NCBI GenBank assembly: GCA_034437035.1 | Contig: DAOTUI010000042.1 | Location: 15,197 to 79,196 of the forward strand | DNA length: 64,000 bases | Direction of reading: 5' to 3' | DNA from: CAKZQX01 sp034437035 | GTDB taxonomy: Bacteria; Chloroflexota; Chloroflexia; Chloroflexales; Chloroflexaceae | Part shown: positions 8,351 through 17,910 of the stretch, piece after piece | Layout of the letters: each line of letters opens with the position of its first letter | Position numbering within the stretch: the first letter of the stretch is position 1 | Notes under the pieces: generated by a model | Seen by the model: only the letters and a program-made list of their open reading frames with translations | Databases searched by the model: none | Told to the model about the DNA's origin: nothing | Translations under genes and position numbers: made by a program

Positions 8351-9609
8351 CAGTGACAACTTTTTATACTGTTGAAACCACCTGCCGCACCGACAGACTG
8401 TCCAATCTGCAGACAGTGCTGGACTATGGATATACACCGCTGTCGGATCGACTGCTGAGCGCGGAGCAGATGCAGGCAATCACATGTGGCCTGGAGCAAG
8501 AATACCTGGCTCCACTTACCCTGGCCTTCTGTCCAGAGACAGCCCTGTTGCAGATCCGCGAGACGGTTGAGCCAGAGGTTCTCTTCTACAGCGAGTACCC
8601 CTACTTCTCATCAGTATCGCCGGCATTGGTCACCCATTTTCGTGCCGGCGCTGAAATGTTGATGACCGCGCGCAATCTGGGCCCCGACAGTCTGGTTCTG
8701 GAAGCTGCCGGCAACGACGGCTACATGCTTAAAAACTTTCGCGCCGCCGGCATTCCGGTGCTGGGCATTGACCCGGCTGCGGCACCGGCACGCGCAGCCC
8801 AGCAGGCCGGCATTCCAACCTTATGCACATTTTTCAACCGGGAACTGGCCGAGCAACTGCGTGCTGAAGGGAAGGTTGCCGATCTCGTTCTGGCAAACAA
8901 CGTGCTGGCACACATTCCCGATCTCAACGGCTTCGTTGATGGAATCAAGCTTGTCTTGAAGGAAACTGGTATTGCCGTCATGGAAAATCACTACGTCGGA
9001 GCCCTGATTGATCATTGCCAGTTCGATACCGTCTATCATCAACATCTCTGCTACTTCTCAGCCACCGCCCTTAACCGCATGTTTCGCCGGCATGGACTCT
9101 ACCTGAATGCCGTACAACTCGTCCCGACGTATGGCGGATCCATTCGTATGTTTGTCGAGCATGTTGACCGCCCCCAGGAGTCGGTGCAGACGCTGCTGGC
9201 CCAGGAAGCTGCCAAAGGAATGGATCAGCTAGACTACTATCTTCAGTTTGCCGACCGCGTTGCAACTATTAAAACCCGGCTACAAGATTTGTTGTGGGAA
9301 CTGAAACGCAGTGGGAAACGCATTGCTGCCTACGGAGCCGCGGCCAAGGCTGCCACCTTTTTAAGCTACCTGGAAATTGATCAGACGCTGGTTGATTATG
9401 TTGTCGATCTGAACAGCTACAAGCACGGACGCTATATGGGGGGTAATCACCTGCCAATTTGCGCACCAGCGCGATTACTGGAGGATCGCCCCGACTACCT
9501 GCTACTCCTGGCATGGAATTTTGCCGAGGAGATCATGCACCAGCAAACCGCCTATCACGCTGCTGGTGGACGGTTTATCGTACCGATTCCACACCCGGAG
9601 ATCATATGA
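8347..9609 (+). CDS. Sugar C-methyltransferase-like SAM-dependent enzyme
   Basis: 420-residue protein with the layout of sugar-nucleotide C-methyltransferases of the TylC3/NovU type: N-terminal metal-binding segment, SAM domain and C-terminal Rossmann-like domain. The SAM loop is VLEAAGNDGYML (117-128), matching the family's VLEIGSNDG. The family hallmark FDTVYHQHLCYFS spans about 226-238. Starts at GTG in the GTGA overlap with the epimerase. Odd: the N-terminal zinc site normally has two CxxC pairs; here only Cys13 and Cys62 of these remain (CRTD and CPET), so zinc binding may be lost. Probably methylates a keto sugar made by the upstream enzyme (inference). Confidence 0.8.
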   Translation: MTVTTFYTVETTCRTDRLSNLQTVLDYGYTPLSDRLLSAEQMQAITCGLEQEYLAPLTLAFCPETALLQIRETVEPEVLFYSEYPYFSSVSPALVTHFRAGAEMLMTARNLGPDSLVLEAAGNDGYMLKNFRAAGIPVLGIDPAAAPARAAQQAGIPTLCTFFNRELAEQLRAEGKVADLVLANNVLAHIPDLNGFVDGIKLVLKETGIAVMENHYVGALIDHCQFDTVYHQHLCYFSATALNRMFRRHGLYLNAVQLVPTYGGSIRMFVEHVDRPQESVQTLLAQEAAKGMDQLDYYLQFADRVATIKTRLQDLLWELKRSGKRIAAYGAAAKAATFLSYLEIDQTLVDYVVDLNSYKHGRYMGGNHLPICAPARLLEDRPDYLLLLAWNFAEEIMHQQTAYHAAGGRFIVPIPHPEII

Positions 9610-10832
9610 ATGCTACCTTTCTCAACCCGGTGGAGCACCCGTTAACTGCGAACACGATCCACTCCCATCGGCATGTCGATGCGTTGCACCCCTGTCCGAG
9701 CTGCGGCGCAACAGGGATGTGGATATTCCACGAAGTACGGCATGTACCGGCCCACAGTGTGTTACTGCTCCCTACCCGTGAGGAAGCTCTGCATTATCCG
9801 AAAGGCAATATTACGCTGGGGCTGTGCCACACATGCGGATTTATTGGAAACACCAGATTCGATCCACGGCTCAATCAGTACGATGGTGAATACGAGGCCA
9901 CACAAGGCTTCTCGTCCACGTTCAATCAGTTTCATCGCCGCCTGGCCGAGCATCTGATTGAACGCTTTCATCTGCGTGAAAAAACTGTTGTAGAGATTGG
10001 ATGTGGTCAGGGTGAGTTTTTGCACCTGTTGAGCGAGATGGGTAACTGTAAGGGAGTAGGGTTTGATCCGGCCTTCTCAACCAGGCATGGCGGACAGACC
10101 GATAATCCGCATGTACAGATTATTAAAGACTTCTACTCCGAGCGCTACACCAATGTGCATGGCGATCTCTTCTGCTGCAAGATGACCCTGGAACATATCC
10201 CGGATGTACGTACTTTTCTTATGCTCGTGCGGCGGTCTATTGGGAATCGGCGCAACACACCGGTTTTTTCCAGGTACCGAACGCCGGCTATGTCCTCGCC
10301 GAAGGATCCTTCTGGGATATTTACTATGAACACTGTTCATACTTTACACCAGGATGGCTGACCCGCCTATTCCAGTCTTGTGATTTTAACGTGACCGACC
10401 TCTGGACCGATTATAACGATCAGTACACAATGATCATGGCATACCCGGACGCACGGGCACAACCAGAGCATCTCGCCGCCGCGGAGACGGTTAGCGATGT
10501 AGTGCGTCTAACAGAACAATTTGTGGCGATCTACCCTGGCCGGTTCCAACCCTGGCAAGCATTGATCGAGCAGATCCGGCATGACCGGTTACGAGCAGTT
10601 ATCTGGGGCGGCGGATCAAAGGGCGTGACTTTCCTTAACACCCTCGTCATCATTGATGACATCACCTGTGCAGTAGACATCAACCCGCATAAGCAGGGCA
10701 CATTCATAGCCGGAAGCGGTCAGGAGATCGTCGCGCCGGATTTCCTGCGCACATACCGACCCGATCTACCAGGAAGAGATTGGCCGCGAACTAGTCCAGA
10801 TGGGCGTGTCGGCACAACTTGTTACTGCATAA
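9606..10832 (+). pseudogene. Second SAM methyltransferase of the same type, broken twice
   Basis: The frame from 9606 encodes a C-methyltransferase with intact zinc pairs (CPSC and CHTC) and the SAM motif VVEIGCGQGEF. It loses homology at a run of six T (10264-10269), and the family sequence continues one frame back as FFQVPNAGYVLAEGSFWDIY and YEHCSYFTPGW. A second break near 10760 removes about 7 residues, after which IYQEEIGRELVQMGVSAQL resumes in the first frame and stops at 10832. It overlaps the previous gene by 4 bases. A sequencing error could explain the first break but hardly the second. Confidence 0.78.
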
Positions 10833-10951
10833 GCGATGTTGATATTATGGATGTGGCGTGCCTCATCTGCATCGACTGAATACTTATTGTTGCATAACTC
10901 TTAACCCAAAAGAATCAATCTATACTATACCCAATTTATATAAGGAAAATT
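10833..10951 (+). promoter_or_regulatory. AT-rich leader with possible promoter before the Wzz-like gene
   Basis: This short gap is much more AT-rich than its surroundings. TTAACC followed 16 bases later by TACTAT resembles a weak promoter, and AAGGAAA lies just upstream of the next ATG. No reading frame is convincing here. Confidence 0.3.
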
Positions 10952-12403
10952 ATGCATTTTCAGCAAATAATTCGACATATTTTCAACTGGCTCTGGCTAA
11001 TCATTGCTTGCATGATTATTGTCGGAATTGGCGTCTACGCAATTACCGACAAGCTGCCACGCGTCTATCGTGCAGTAACAACCTTCTCGGTGGGCATGGG
11101 ATCGAATTCATTTAATTCTTCTGATCAGGAGCGATTGTTAGGAACATATTCTCAATTAGCAACAAAAGAGCCTATCCTGACTACAGTGATATCCAAACTC
11201 AACTTGGGCTTGCTTCCCGGAGATCTCCAGGAGCATATCACGGTGCGGACCAGCCGTAACACCTTGCTGATCACCCTGCTCGTTGAAGATAACGATCCGG
11301 TACGTGCTGCGGCTACTGCAAATAGCATAGTGGAAACGCTGGCCGATCAGGGCCGTGCATTGCTTGGTAACGACCGACTCATTCGCCAGTCCATTGTTCA
11401 GGTAATTGAGCCGGCACGACCTATCCGTTCACCCATCAGCCCCCGGGTTATGCGTAGCAGTGTCATAGCAGCAGCATTTGGAGGTATGCTGGCACTCGGC
11501 ACTGTTGTGCTGACCGGGTTGTTGGACCACATAGTCCGCTCGCGGGAGCAGGTGGAAGAAATGATAGGAAAACCCGTTCTGGCAACTATTCCTATTTCGG
11601 GGTGGCATGGTCTTCATGGCCGGGAGCCACTCAGTCTTACGAAACCAGGCTCAGCAGTCGGCGAAACCTATCGCTTGCTCGTCGCGCGGCTTGACCGCGA
11701 GGCGCTTATGGACGATGGCCGGACCATCTGTGTCGTCAGTGTTGGCCCGGATCAAGGTGGCGGCGTAGTTGCCGCAAATATGGCTATCGAAGCGGCCCGA
11801 ACCGGGAAACAGGTCATACTCGTTGACGGCAACTTTCGTAAGCCCGAACAACACCGCTGGTTTACCTACTCTGGTGAGCGTGGCCTGGGCGATCTGCTGA
11901 TGCTGCATATGGCGGCAGATGCCCATGACTATGTGATCGAAACCCAGGTGGCAAACCTGCGTCTTCTCCCCGTCGGTACAGCGATTGAACCCTTTGCCCT
12001 GGGATTAACATTCGATCATCTCACACATATCTGGAAACAACTTCGAAACCAGGCCGATCTGCTCATCATTGATAGTGCGCCGCTGCTGGCCGCATCCGAA
12101 GCAACTGTCGTCGCCGGTAGCTGCGATGCAACCTTGCTGATAACGCGAGCGGGTGAGACCAGCCTTGAACAGGTACGACGAGCATACGGACATCTGGAAG
12201 ATTTCCGGATTATGGCGGCAGGCATTGTTATTACGAATGTTGATACGGCAAATGTAAGCTTGTATAGTCGGCGAACAATTCTGCCAACCAGGAAACCTAT
12301 TACACCTACCGACAAAGCCACACAGCCGGCCACTGGTATGCCGATTGCAAACAGACGATTATCTTCCAGCTATGCTGAACATATGGAAACGCATGAACAT
12401 TGA
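10952..12403 (+). CDS. Wzz-like chain-length protein fused to a degenerate tyrosine-kinase domain
   Basis: 483 residues: transmembrane helix near 12-30, extracytoplasmic Wzz domain, second helix near 170-190, then a cytosolic BY-kinase/CpsD fold. The fold keeps ETYRLLVARL (238-247), Walker B LLIIDSAPLL and the DGNFRKP version of Walker A' (second Asp is Asn294). Walker A is destroyed: the region SVGPDQGGGVVA (263-274) has Gly270 and Gly271 where Lys and Ser/Thr are required. There is no C-terminal tyrosine cluster. It probably still sets polymer length or organises Wzy, but ATP hydrolysis and autophosphorylation are unlikely. The gene overlaps the next one. Confidence 0.82.
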   Translation: MHFQQIIRHIFNWLWLIIACMIIVGIGVYAITDKLPRVYRAVTTFSVGMGSNSFNSSDQERLLGTYSQLATKEPILTTVISKLNLGLLPGDLQEHITVRTSRNTLLITLLVEDNDPVRAAATANSIVETLADQGRALLGNDRLIRQSIVQVIEPARPIRSPISPRVMRSSVIAAAFGGMLALGTVVLTGLLDHIVRSREQVEEMIGKPVLATIPISGWHGLHGREPLSLTKPGSAVGETYRLLVARLDREALMDDGRTICVVSVGPDQGGGVVAANMAIEAARTGKQVILVDGNFRKPEQHRWFTYSGERGLGDLLMLHMAADAHDYVIETQVANLRLLPVGTAIEPFALGLTFDHLTHIWKQLRNQADLLIIDSAPLLAASEATVVAGSCDATLLITRAGETSLEQVRRAYGHLEDFRIMAAGIVITNVDTANVSLYSRRTILPTRKPITPTDKATQPATGMPIANRRLSSSYAEHMETHEH

Positions 12404-13121
12404 CACGAGGAACAGCTTGGAAATTTCTCAGAAGTCAAAGCAGTACATACATCTAAACCTATACCGACGAAAAGCCTTCTCGCTCAAAAAGACGCTTGCA
12501 ATGGTTCTCGTTGGAGTGCTTATTCTCACTATTCTGGCTCCAACACTGCTTACGGCAATGGGCGGATATCTGATTGTGACTGATCCGCTCAAACCGGCTG
12601 ACGCAGTTGTAGCTTTGTCAGGCGATACACACCGCATCCTCTATGCGCTCAATTTACATGAACAGGGATATGCCGACGATATGTGGCTTACCAAAACCTC
12701 GACCCTGCACAGAGCCACAGAGCGGGGGTTACCCGTGGATGAAGCCATGGTTGTGCCTGCGGAAACTATGGTTGAGAGTACCTATGATGAAGCTATCGCC
12801 ATCCGCACATTGGCCTGCCGGGAGCAATACATGTCCGTGATTATTGTCACCAGTCCATACCATAGTCGCCGAACACATTTGATATTTCATCGGCTATTGG
12901 AAGATACAGGTATTACTGTCATGGTGGTGCCGGTTGCCGGCCATCCGGATACGGCGGCAACGTGGTGGAGTCAACGCTCAGGCTGGCGCAAGGTCATGGG
13001 TGAATTCACGAAACTTACCTACTATGCACTGTCACTGGAAATGCCACAGATACCGTTACAAGATCGGGCAGTATCGCACATACCAGATCAGATGGAAGAG
13101 TCACCATGTCCAAATTTTTAG
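12393..13121 (+). CDS. YdcF/SanA/ElyC-family (DUF218) membrane protein
   Basis: About 242 residues with one transmembrane helix (around residues 30-57) followed by an extracytoplasmic DUF218 domain. Family motifs seen are ADAVVALSGD, HEQGYADDMWLT, ESTYDEA and VTSPYHSRRT. Members affect envelope polysaccharide or peptidoglycan metabolism, but the chemistry is uncertain. The start is not firm: ATG 12393 is chosen for GGAAA just upstream, with ATG 12372 as an alternative. Overlaps both neighbours, so it is translated with the cluster. Confidence 0.7.
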   Translation: MNIDTRNSLEISQKSKQYIHLNLYRRKAFSLKKTLAMVLVGVLILTILAPTLLTAMGGYLIVTDPLKPADAVVALSGDTHRILYALNLHEQGYADDMWLTKTSTLHRATERGLPVDEAMVVPAETMVESTYDEAIAIRTLACREQYMSVIIVTSPYHSRRTHLIFHRLLEDTGITVMVVPVAGHPDTAATWWSQRSGWRKVMGEFTKLTYYALSLEMPQIPLQDRAVSHIPDQMEESPCPNF

Positions 13122-14845
13122 TTGTCTGTCACCGCAGTCGTACAAGTGATCCTGATATGCTCGCACACATTCATGGCATTTGCCGGCACATTACGCCGAC
13201 TGGTCTTCCTACGGCAGCACCAGTGATCCGTGAGCGCAATGGTCTAATTACCGCGCTGATCAATCCATCACACTGCGTAACCGCTACCGAGGGCGCGGCC
13301 TGCCTGGGCAAAATGATGCCGGAAACAGCCAATTGGGCTAGTGTTGGGAGTAGACCACCTGATGGCTCGTTCACGCTGTACCGTTCAAATGAACAACAAC
13401 TGGAACTGGTAGCCGATGTGGTAGCCTCGCGCAGTATATTTTATTACCACGATAGTGAGCTATTTATCGCATCTTCTTCACAACGTGCCATTGTGGCGCT
13501 GCTCGGTGATTTTCAACCGGCAGCGGAGGCCATATCCTGGTTCATCTCGTCCGGCACACTGGGGCCGGCAGCAGTGTGGGATCGGCGACTAATGTTTGTA
13601 CATGGACGTGAACAGGTATTGCTGGATCGTGATACCTGGGCACTGCAAACGCATCTGCCGGAGATTCCTTTTAGGCCGGAACAGCGTTCGGAGCATGAAT
13701 TTGCCGCCGAGTTGCTGGAGGCCATAACCTGCACAATGAACAGCTTCCGCACAATGCATCACAATGACTGGCGACTGATGCTTTCGGGTGGTGCCGACAG
13801 TCGAGCACTTCTCTGGATGTTGCTCAGACAACGGTGCCGCCCATCCTGTGTCACCCTGGGCATGACCGCAGCATACACTAATCCGGCAAGCGATGCAGCA
13901 ATCGCGGTACAACTGGCCCACCACTTTGGTCTCAGGCACGAATATCTTGCGCTTGACGAACAACCATTACAGTTTGAGGAAGCCGTATCACGTTTTGTTG
14001 AGGCCGGTGAAGGGCGCGCCGATCAGATTGCATCATTTGTAGATAGTCAGCGAATCTGGCAACGACTCGCCAACCGGCATGTGCATGGCCTGATCTTTGG
14101 GCATCAGGTATTTGGCCTTCGGCCATGCTACTCAGCGCGCGAAGCGCGGGCATATGTAGGGATGTCGCTGCTGGAAGATCATTTTGCGCCGGAACTTCTG
14201 GCCCGCTTTGAACTGCCCACACAGTCGATCCCGGCGCGGATGCGGCAGCGACCGGACGAGAGCCTTATGACCTGGCGCGACCGGATGTACCAGCAATTTC
14301 GCGCTCCACTCGTGCTGGCACCCCTGGACGAAATTACCGCTTTCTATGTTGATCCCGTGAGTCCACTCCAGACGCGCCGGATCGTAGATTTGCTTTACCG
14401 GATGCCTGATGCAATGCGAACCTCAAAGCGAGTGTTTCAACGAATAGCGCTGAATATGATCTCAGACATTGAGTTTGCAACTCAACGCGCGGAAATGCTA
14501 CCTGCCGACTTGCTACGTTCAGGGAGCTTTGCCACATGGATTCGGACTGAGCTTGAGTCGCCATACGCACAGACTGTACTGTCAGACAACTTGCGTCAGT
14601 ATCTGCTGGCGCGCGTCCAGGAGAGCGGCAATGGTCTGGAGAAACAATCGCACTACACGCGTGTGCGTATGCTGCTGCCGGCATCACTGAAGCGCTCACT
14701 GCGTCGCGTAGGCGTACACCCGCAGATACATCCGAATGTATTCGGCTTTCGCGCCGGCATTATCAGCCGTACAAGCCGTATGTTCACGGAAGATATACGC
14801 AGCCTGAATGAAATAGGACGTGGTTTCACCTATGAGATTGCATAA
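13106..14845 (+). CDS. Asparagine-synthase-like amidotransferase without glutaminase cysteine
   Basis: 579 residues. The C-terminal half has the ATP-pyrophosphatase loop SGGADS (227-232, in LMLSGGADSRALLW) of the asparagine synthetase family. The N-terminal part follows the class-II glutamine amidotransferase outline (about 10-190) but begins MSKFLVV and lacks the Cys2 nucleophile, so it would use free ammonia or no amide donor. Homologues in polysaccharide clusters (for example WbpS) amidate uronic acids; that role is inferred here. GGAAGAG about 7 bases upstream supports the ATG, which overlaps the previous gene by 16 bases. Confidence 0.75.
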   Translation: MSKFLVVCHRSRTSDPDMLAHIHGICRHITPTGLPTAAPVIRERNGLITALINPSHCVTATEGAACLGKMMPETANWASVGSRPPDGSFTLYRSNEQQLELVADVVASRSIFYYHDSELFIASSSQRAIVALLGDFQPAAEAISWFISSGTLGPAAVWDRRLMFVHGREQVLLDRDTWALQTHLPEIPFRPEQRSEHEFAAELLEAITCTMNSFRTMHHNDWRLMLSGGADSRALLWMLLRQRCRPSCVTLGMTAAYTNPASDAAIAVQLAHHFGLRHEYLALDEQPLQFEEAVSRFVEAGEGRADQIASFVDSQRIWQRLANRHVHGLIFGHQVFGLRPCYSAREARAYVGMSLLEDHFAPELLARFELPTQSIPARMRQRPDESLMTWRDRMYQQFRAPLVLAPLDEITAFYVDPVSPLQTRRIVDLLYRMPDAMRTSKRVFQRIALNMISDIEFATQRAEMLPADLLRSGSFATWIRTELESPYAQTVLSDNLRQYLLARVQESGNGLEKQSHYTRVRMLLPASLKRSLRRVGVHPQIHPNVFGFRAGIISRTSRMFTEDIRSLNEIGRGFTYEIA

Positions 14846-16184
14846 AGGCCTGATAGCGCCATCAGATGCTCCACACATGCTTCCACGTTTATCGCTTCGC
14901 GTCAACTTCTCATGGACTTTCTTCGGCAATATGATCTATGCTGTATGTCAATGGGGCATGCTGGTCGTACTGGCAAAACTGGGGACACCCGAAACTGTTG
15001 GGCAATTTGCACTCGGACTGGCCGTAACTGCCCCCGTCATCATGCTGGCTAATCTGGGGTTACGTTCAGTGCAGGCCACCGATGCCCGTCAGATCTACAC
15101 GTTTGGGCACTATCTAGGTCTGCGCCTCGTTTCGGTAATACTGGCGCTCATAGTGATCATACTGATTGCTGCATTCTCAAACTACCCGACCTCAACGGCG
15201 CTGGTTGTGATAACCATCGGTCTGGCAAAAGTATGTGAAGCGATCAGCAACATCTACTATGGCCTGTTTCAGCAGCACGAGCGCATGGATCGCGTGGCCC
15301 TCTCAAAAATAATCAAAGGGCTTACCTCACTGGTTGCATTGGGATTGGGAATGTGGCTTACCGGCGAGGTTTTCTGGGCTACCGTGGGCCTGGCAGCCAC
15401 ATGGGCCGCTTTGCTGCTAGTGTTTGATATGCGCAGCGGGCGCTGGATTCTCGAACGTGGGTATGGTGAGCACACCAGCGATGGGAAAAGCAGGTTGCGC
15501 CCCGACTTTGACATTCGGCACCTGCTGACCCTGGCCTGGATGGCCCTGCCACTGGGCATTGTCCTGATGCTGATTTCACTCAACACCAATATCCCTCGTT
15601 ACTTCATTGAGCATCAACTGGGAGCCCACGAACTGGGTATCTATGCGGCTCTGGCCTACCTGATTGTCGCCGGCAATATGATAATTGATGCGCTGGGACA
15701 ATCGGCCAGCCCCCGACTGGCGCGCTACTATGCAGCAGGACAGCGGAGAAAGTATCAGGAGTTGATCCTGAAACTGATCGGAATGGCTCTCGGCATCGGC
15801 ATTCTCGCTGTGCCAGGTACGCTGATGCTGGGGCGGCAGATCGTAACCTGGCTGTACGATGCAGAGTATGCACAGCCAGGATTGTTAGTCTTATTAATGT
15901 TTATTGCCACGGTTTCCTATGTTGCCTCATTTTTAGGACATGGCGTTACAGCCGCACGCTATTTTCGGGTACAGCTACCGATACTGATTGGTACGGTTGC
16001 AAGCACTACCATCGCCGGTAGCCTGCTTATCCCATCCTGGGGATTACACGGTGCGGCCCTGGCCCTGCTGATCGGCACATGTGTCCGATGTATCGGCTAT
16101 GCTGGAGTGCTGGTTTACGCCATACAGCGGATCACTGTTTCCGACAACAACCCATCTGTCAGCAGTAGCAAGGCCGGAGCATAG
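14832..16184 (+). CDS. Wzx-like polysaccharide flippase
   Basis: About 450 residues, almost entirely hydrophobic, with some 12 predicted transmembrane segments and the pattern of the MOP/polysaccharide transport family (NFSWTFFGNMIYAVCQW near the start, GIYAALAYLIVAGNMI in the second half). It would flip lipid-linked repeat units across the cytoplasmic membrane. The start is uncertain: ATG 14832 overlaps the previous stop, while ATG 14877 would begin MLPRLSLRVNFSW. Wzx is followed directly by a Wzy-like gene, the expected order. Confidence 0.82.
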   Translation: MRLHKGLIAPSDAPHMLPRLSLRVNFSWTFFGNMIYAVCQWGMLVVLAKLGTPETVGQFALGLAVTAPVIMLANLGLRSVQATDARQIYTFGHYLGLRLVSVILALIVIILIAAFSNYPTSTALVVITIGLAKVCEAISNIYYGLFQQHERMDRVALSKIIKGLTSLVALGLGMWLTGEVFWATVGLAATWAALLLVFDMRSGRWILERGYGEHTSDGKSRLRPDFDIRHLLTLAWMALPLGIVLMLISLNTNIPRYFIEHQLGAHELGIYAALAYLIVAGNMIIDALGQSASPRLARYYAAGQRRKYQELILKLIGMALGIGILAVPGTLMLGRQIVTWLYDAEYAQPGLLVLLMFIATVSYVASFLGHGVTAARYFRVQLPILIGTVASTTIAGSLLIPSWGLHGAALALLIGTCVRCIGYAGVLVYAIQRITVSDNNPSVSSSKAGA

Positions 16185-16186
16185 CG

Positions 16187-17710
16187 ATGGACATGACGAT
16201 AACCAGGCGCGTTGCGTGGCCCGGACGGGAACTAAACCAGCGCGCTGCCGACATATTCATCAGTGCCTACGCCTGTACATTCATCTTGCTCATTTTTATT
16301 GCTTCCTCAGATCTATTTTTGCACTGGTATGTACTGCCGGTGCTGATCTGTGGTCTCCTGATCGGTCCCGATCTGGTAGCCTGGCTGCGTGGGCGACTTG
16401 ATCACTTTGATCCGGTTGGCATTATTGGGGCAATTGGCTTCCATATGTTTTTTCTGGCACCTCTGCTCCATGTACATTGGGATTTCTGGCTGCGTTCAGT
16501 TGAACACCCGCCGGATTGGCGTCCATGGCTGGGGGCGATGGCAACACTGAATATATTTGGTCTGATGCTCTACCAGGGTACCCGTTATGCTGTTGCGCAA
16601 ACAGTTAAGGGGAGACACCCGCGCCTCGCGTGGAGACTCAACTCACGCTGTGCCCCGGTTGTATTGAGTGCGGCACTACTGTTAAGCCTGCTTGTACAGC
16701 TCTATATGTACGCGCAGGTAGGCGGCATCAGTGGTTACATCCAGCGCTTCGAGCAGCGTATGGATGCCACTACTCCGCCAAGTGCTGCATTTCGTGGGTT
16801 CGGTGCCCTGTTCATGTTTTCAGAGGCTTTTCCATCACTAGCCCTGATAAGTTTCATTCTCTTGATCCATAAGCGAACATTTGCCCGGCACCGCTGGGTT
16901 GTTATAGCGGTCATACTGGCCTTTTTTGTACTGCAAATGCTTTTTGGTGGGCTGCGTGGTAGCCGTAGCAATACCATTCTGGCACTCTTCTGGGCTGCGG
17001 GTGTCGTTCATGTCTGGCTCCGGCCTGTCTCAAAACGAATGATTGGGCTCGGAGTAATCGGGTTGCTCCTGTTTATGCAGAGCTATACATTCTATGAGCA
17101 AGGAACATTCAGCCTTACAACGAGTGATTTGCACATGAGTAGCACACACGATGCGACAACTCATGAACGGCTCAGGACCGTGTTGTTACGTGATCTCAAC
17201 CGTGCCGACGTACAAGCATTCCTACTATACCGCGTCATGCGCCCAGAGAGCGATTATGTATTTACCTGGGGGCGCGCCTACCTGGGAGATGTTGCAATTC
17301 TTCTCCCAAGATCAGTATGGAAAAATATCATTGGCATACCACGTCCACCCAGCCGCACATACGAAGCGACGGAAGCCATGTTTGGACAAGGCTCCTTTGT
17401 CGAAGATGAGTTTTTTGCCTCAAATGTGTATGGCATAGGCGCTGAGGCACTGCTCAGTTTTGGGCCGATAGCAGTACCAATCGCATACGTGGTGCTTGGT
17501 CTTGTAACGGGACTGGTACGGCAACTTATGTTAACGATGCCACGCGGCGATACACGCTGGTTTATTTACCCAATTCTGGTAATACTCTGCTTTAACATCC
17601 TGGTTGGTGATCTTATAAACGTTGTATCTTTTCTCCTCATGGATGTTTTTTTTCTAAGTCTTACCATTACATTGATCACGCGATTTGAATACCGACGACG
17701 TGCCCATTGA
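16187..17710 (+). CDS. Wzy-like O-antigen/polysaccharide polymerase
   Basis: 507-residue integral membrane protein with about 11-12 hydrophobic segments and one long hydrophilic loop between the late helices (roughly residues 300-420), as in Wzy polymerases. Sequence similarity within this group is poor, so the call rests on topology and position two bases after the flippase gene. The loop includes RGSRSNT and a region rich in Arg and aromatic residues, plausible for glycan handling. It would polymerise repeat units on the outer face of the membrane. Confidence 0.65.
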   Translation: MDMTITRRVAWPGRELNQRAADIFISAYACTFILLIFIASSDLFLHWYVLPVLICGLLIGPDLVAWLRGRLDHFDPVGIIGAIGFHMFFLAPLLHVHWDFWLRSVEHPPDWRPWLGAMATLNIFGLMLYQGTRYAVAQTVKGRHPRLAWRLNSRCAPVVLSAALLLSLLVQLYMYAQVGGISGYIQRFEQRMDATTPPSAAFRGFGALFMFSEAFPSLALISFILLIHKRTFARHRWVVIAVILAFFVLQMLFGGLRGSRSNTILALFWAAGVVHVWLRPVSKRMIGLGVIGLLLFMQSYTFYEQGTFSLTTSDLHMSSTHDATTHERLRTVLLRDLNRADVQAFLLYRVMRPESDYVFTWGRAYLGDVAILLPRSVWKNIIGIPRPPSRTYEATEAMFGQGSFVEDEFFASNVYGIGAEALLSFGPIAVPIAYVVLGLVTGLVRQLMLTMPRGDTRWFIYPILVILCFNILVGDLINVVSFLLMDVFFLSLTITLITRFEYRRRAH

Positions 17711-17717
17711 TTACTAA

Positions 17718-17857
17718 CACGACTGACGCGGTGGTCGATCAAACTAAGCGGTTCACCAGATGAAACTCAGATCGCCTGCGACAGCATGGTACTTTATTTA
17801 TCTTTCGCCCTACCGGAGGCGAGATCTCCTTCTGGGTTCGTGACTGCGTACGTCGTG
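17718..17857 (-). mobile_element. Palindromic MITE-like element, copy A (hairpin lost)
   Basis: 140 bp with terminal inverted repeats CACGACTGACGCGGT (17718-17732) and ACTGCGTACGTCGTG (17843-17857). Inside are the family's inner repeats TCGCCTGCGACAG and ACCGGAGGCGA, in reverse orientation to copies C, E and F. The long central hairpin is replaced by a short AT-rich stretch. No flanking target duplication is visible, so this copy looks old. Confidence 0.65.
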
Positions 17858-17910
17858 TAAGAGAAAGATAATGATCAGGCCAATGTCTACCAACATAAAC
17901 AGGAAACTGT

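Noticed and set aside
10252..10290. Programmed -1 frameshift at the T6 run in the methyltransferase gene
   Set aside because: The heptamer does not fit the X XXY YYZ pattern and a second lesion downstream also breaks the frame, so a decayed gene is simpler.
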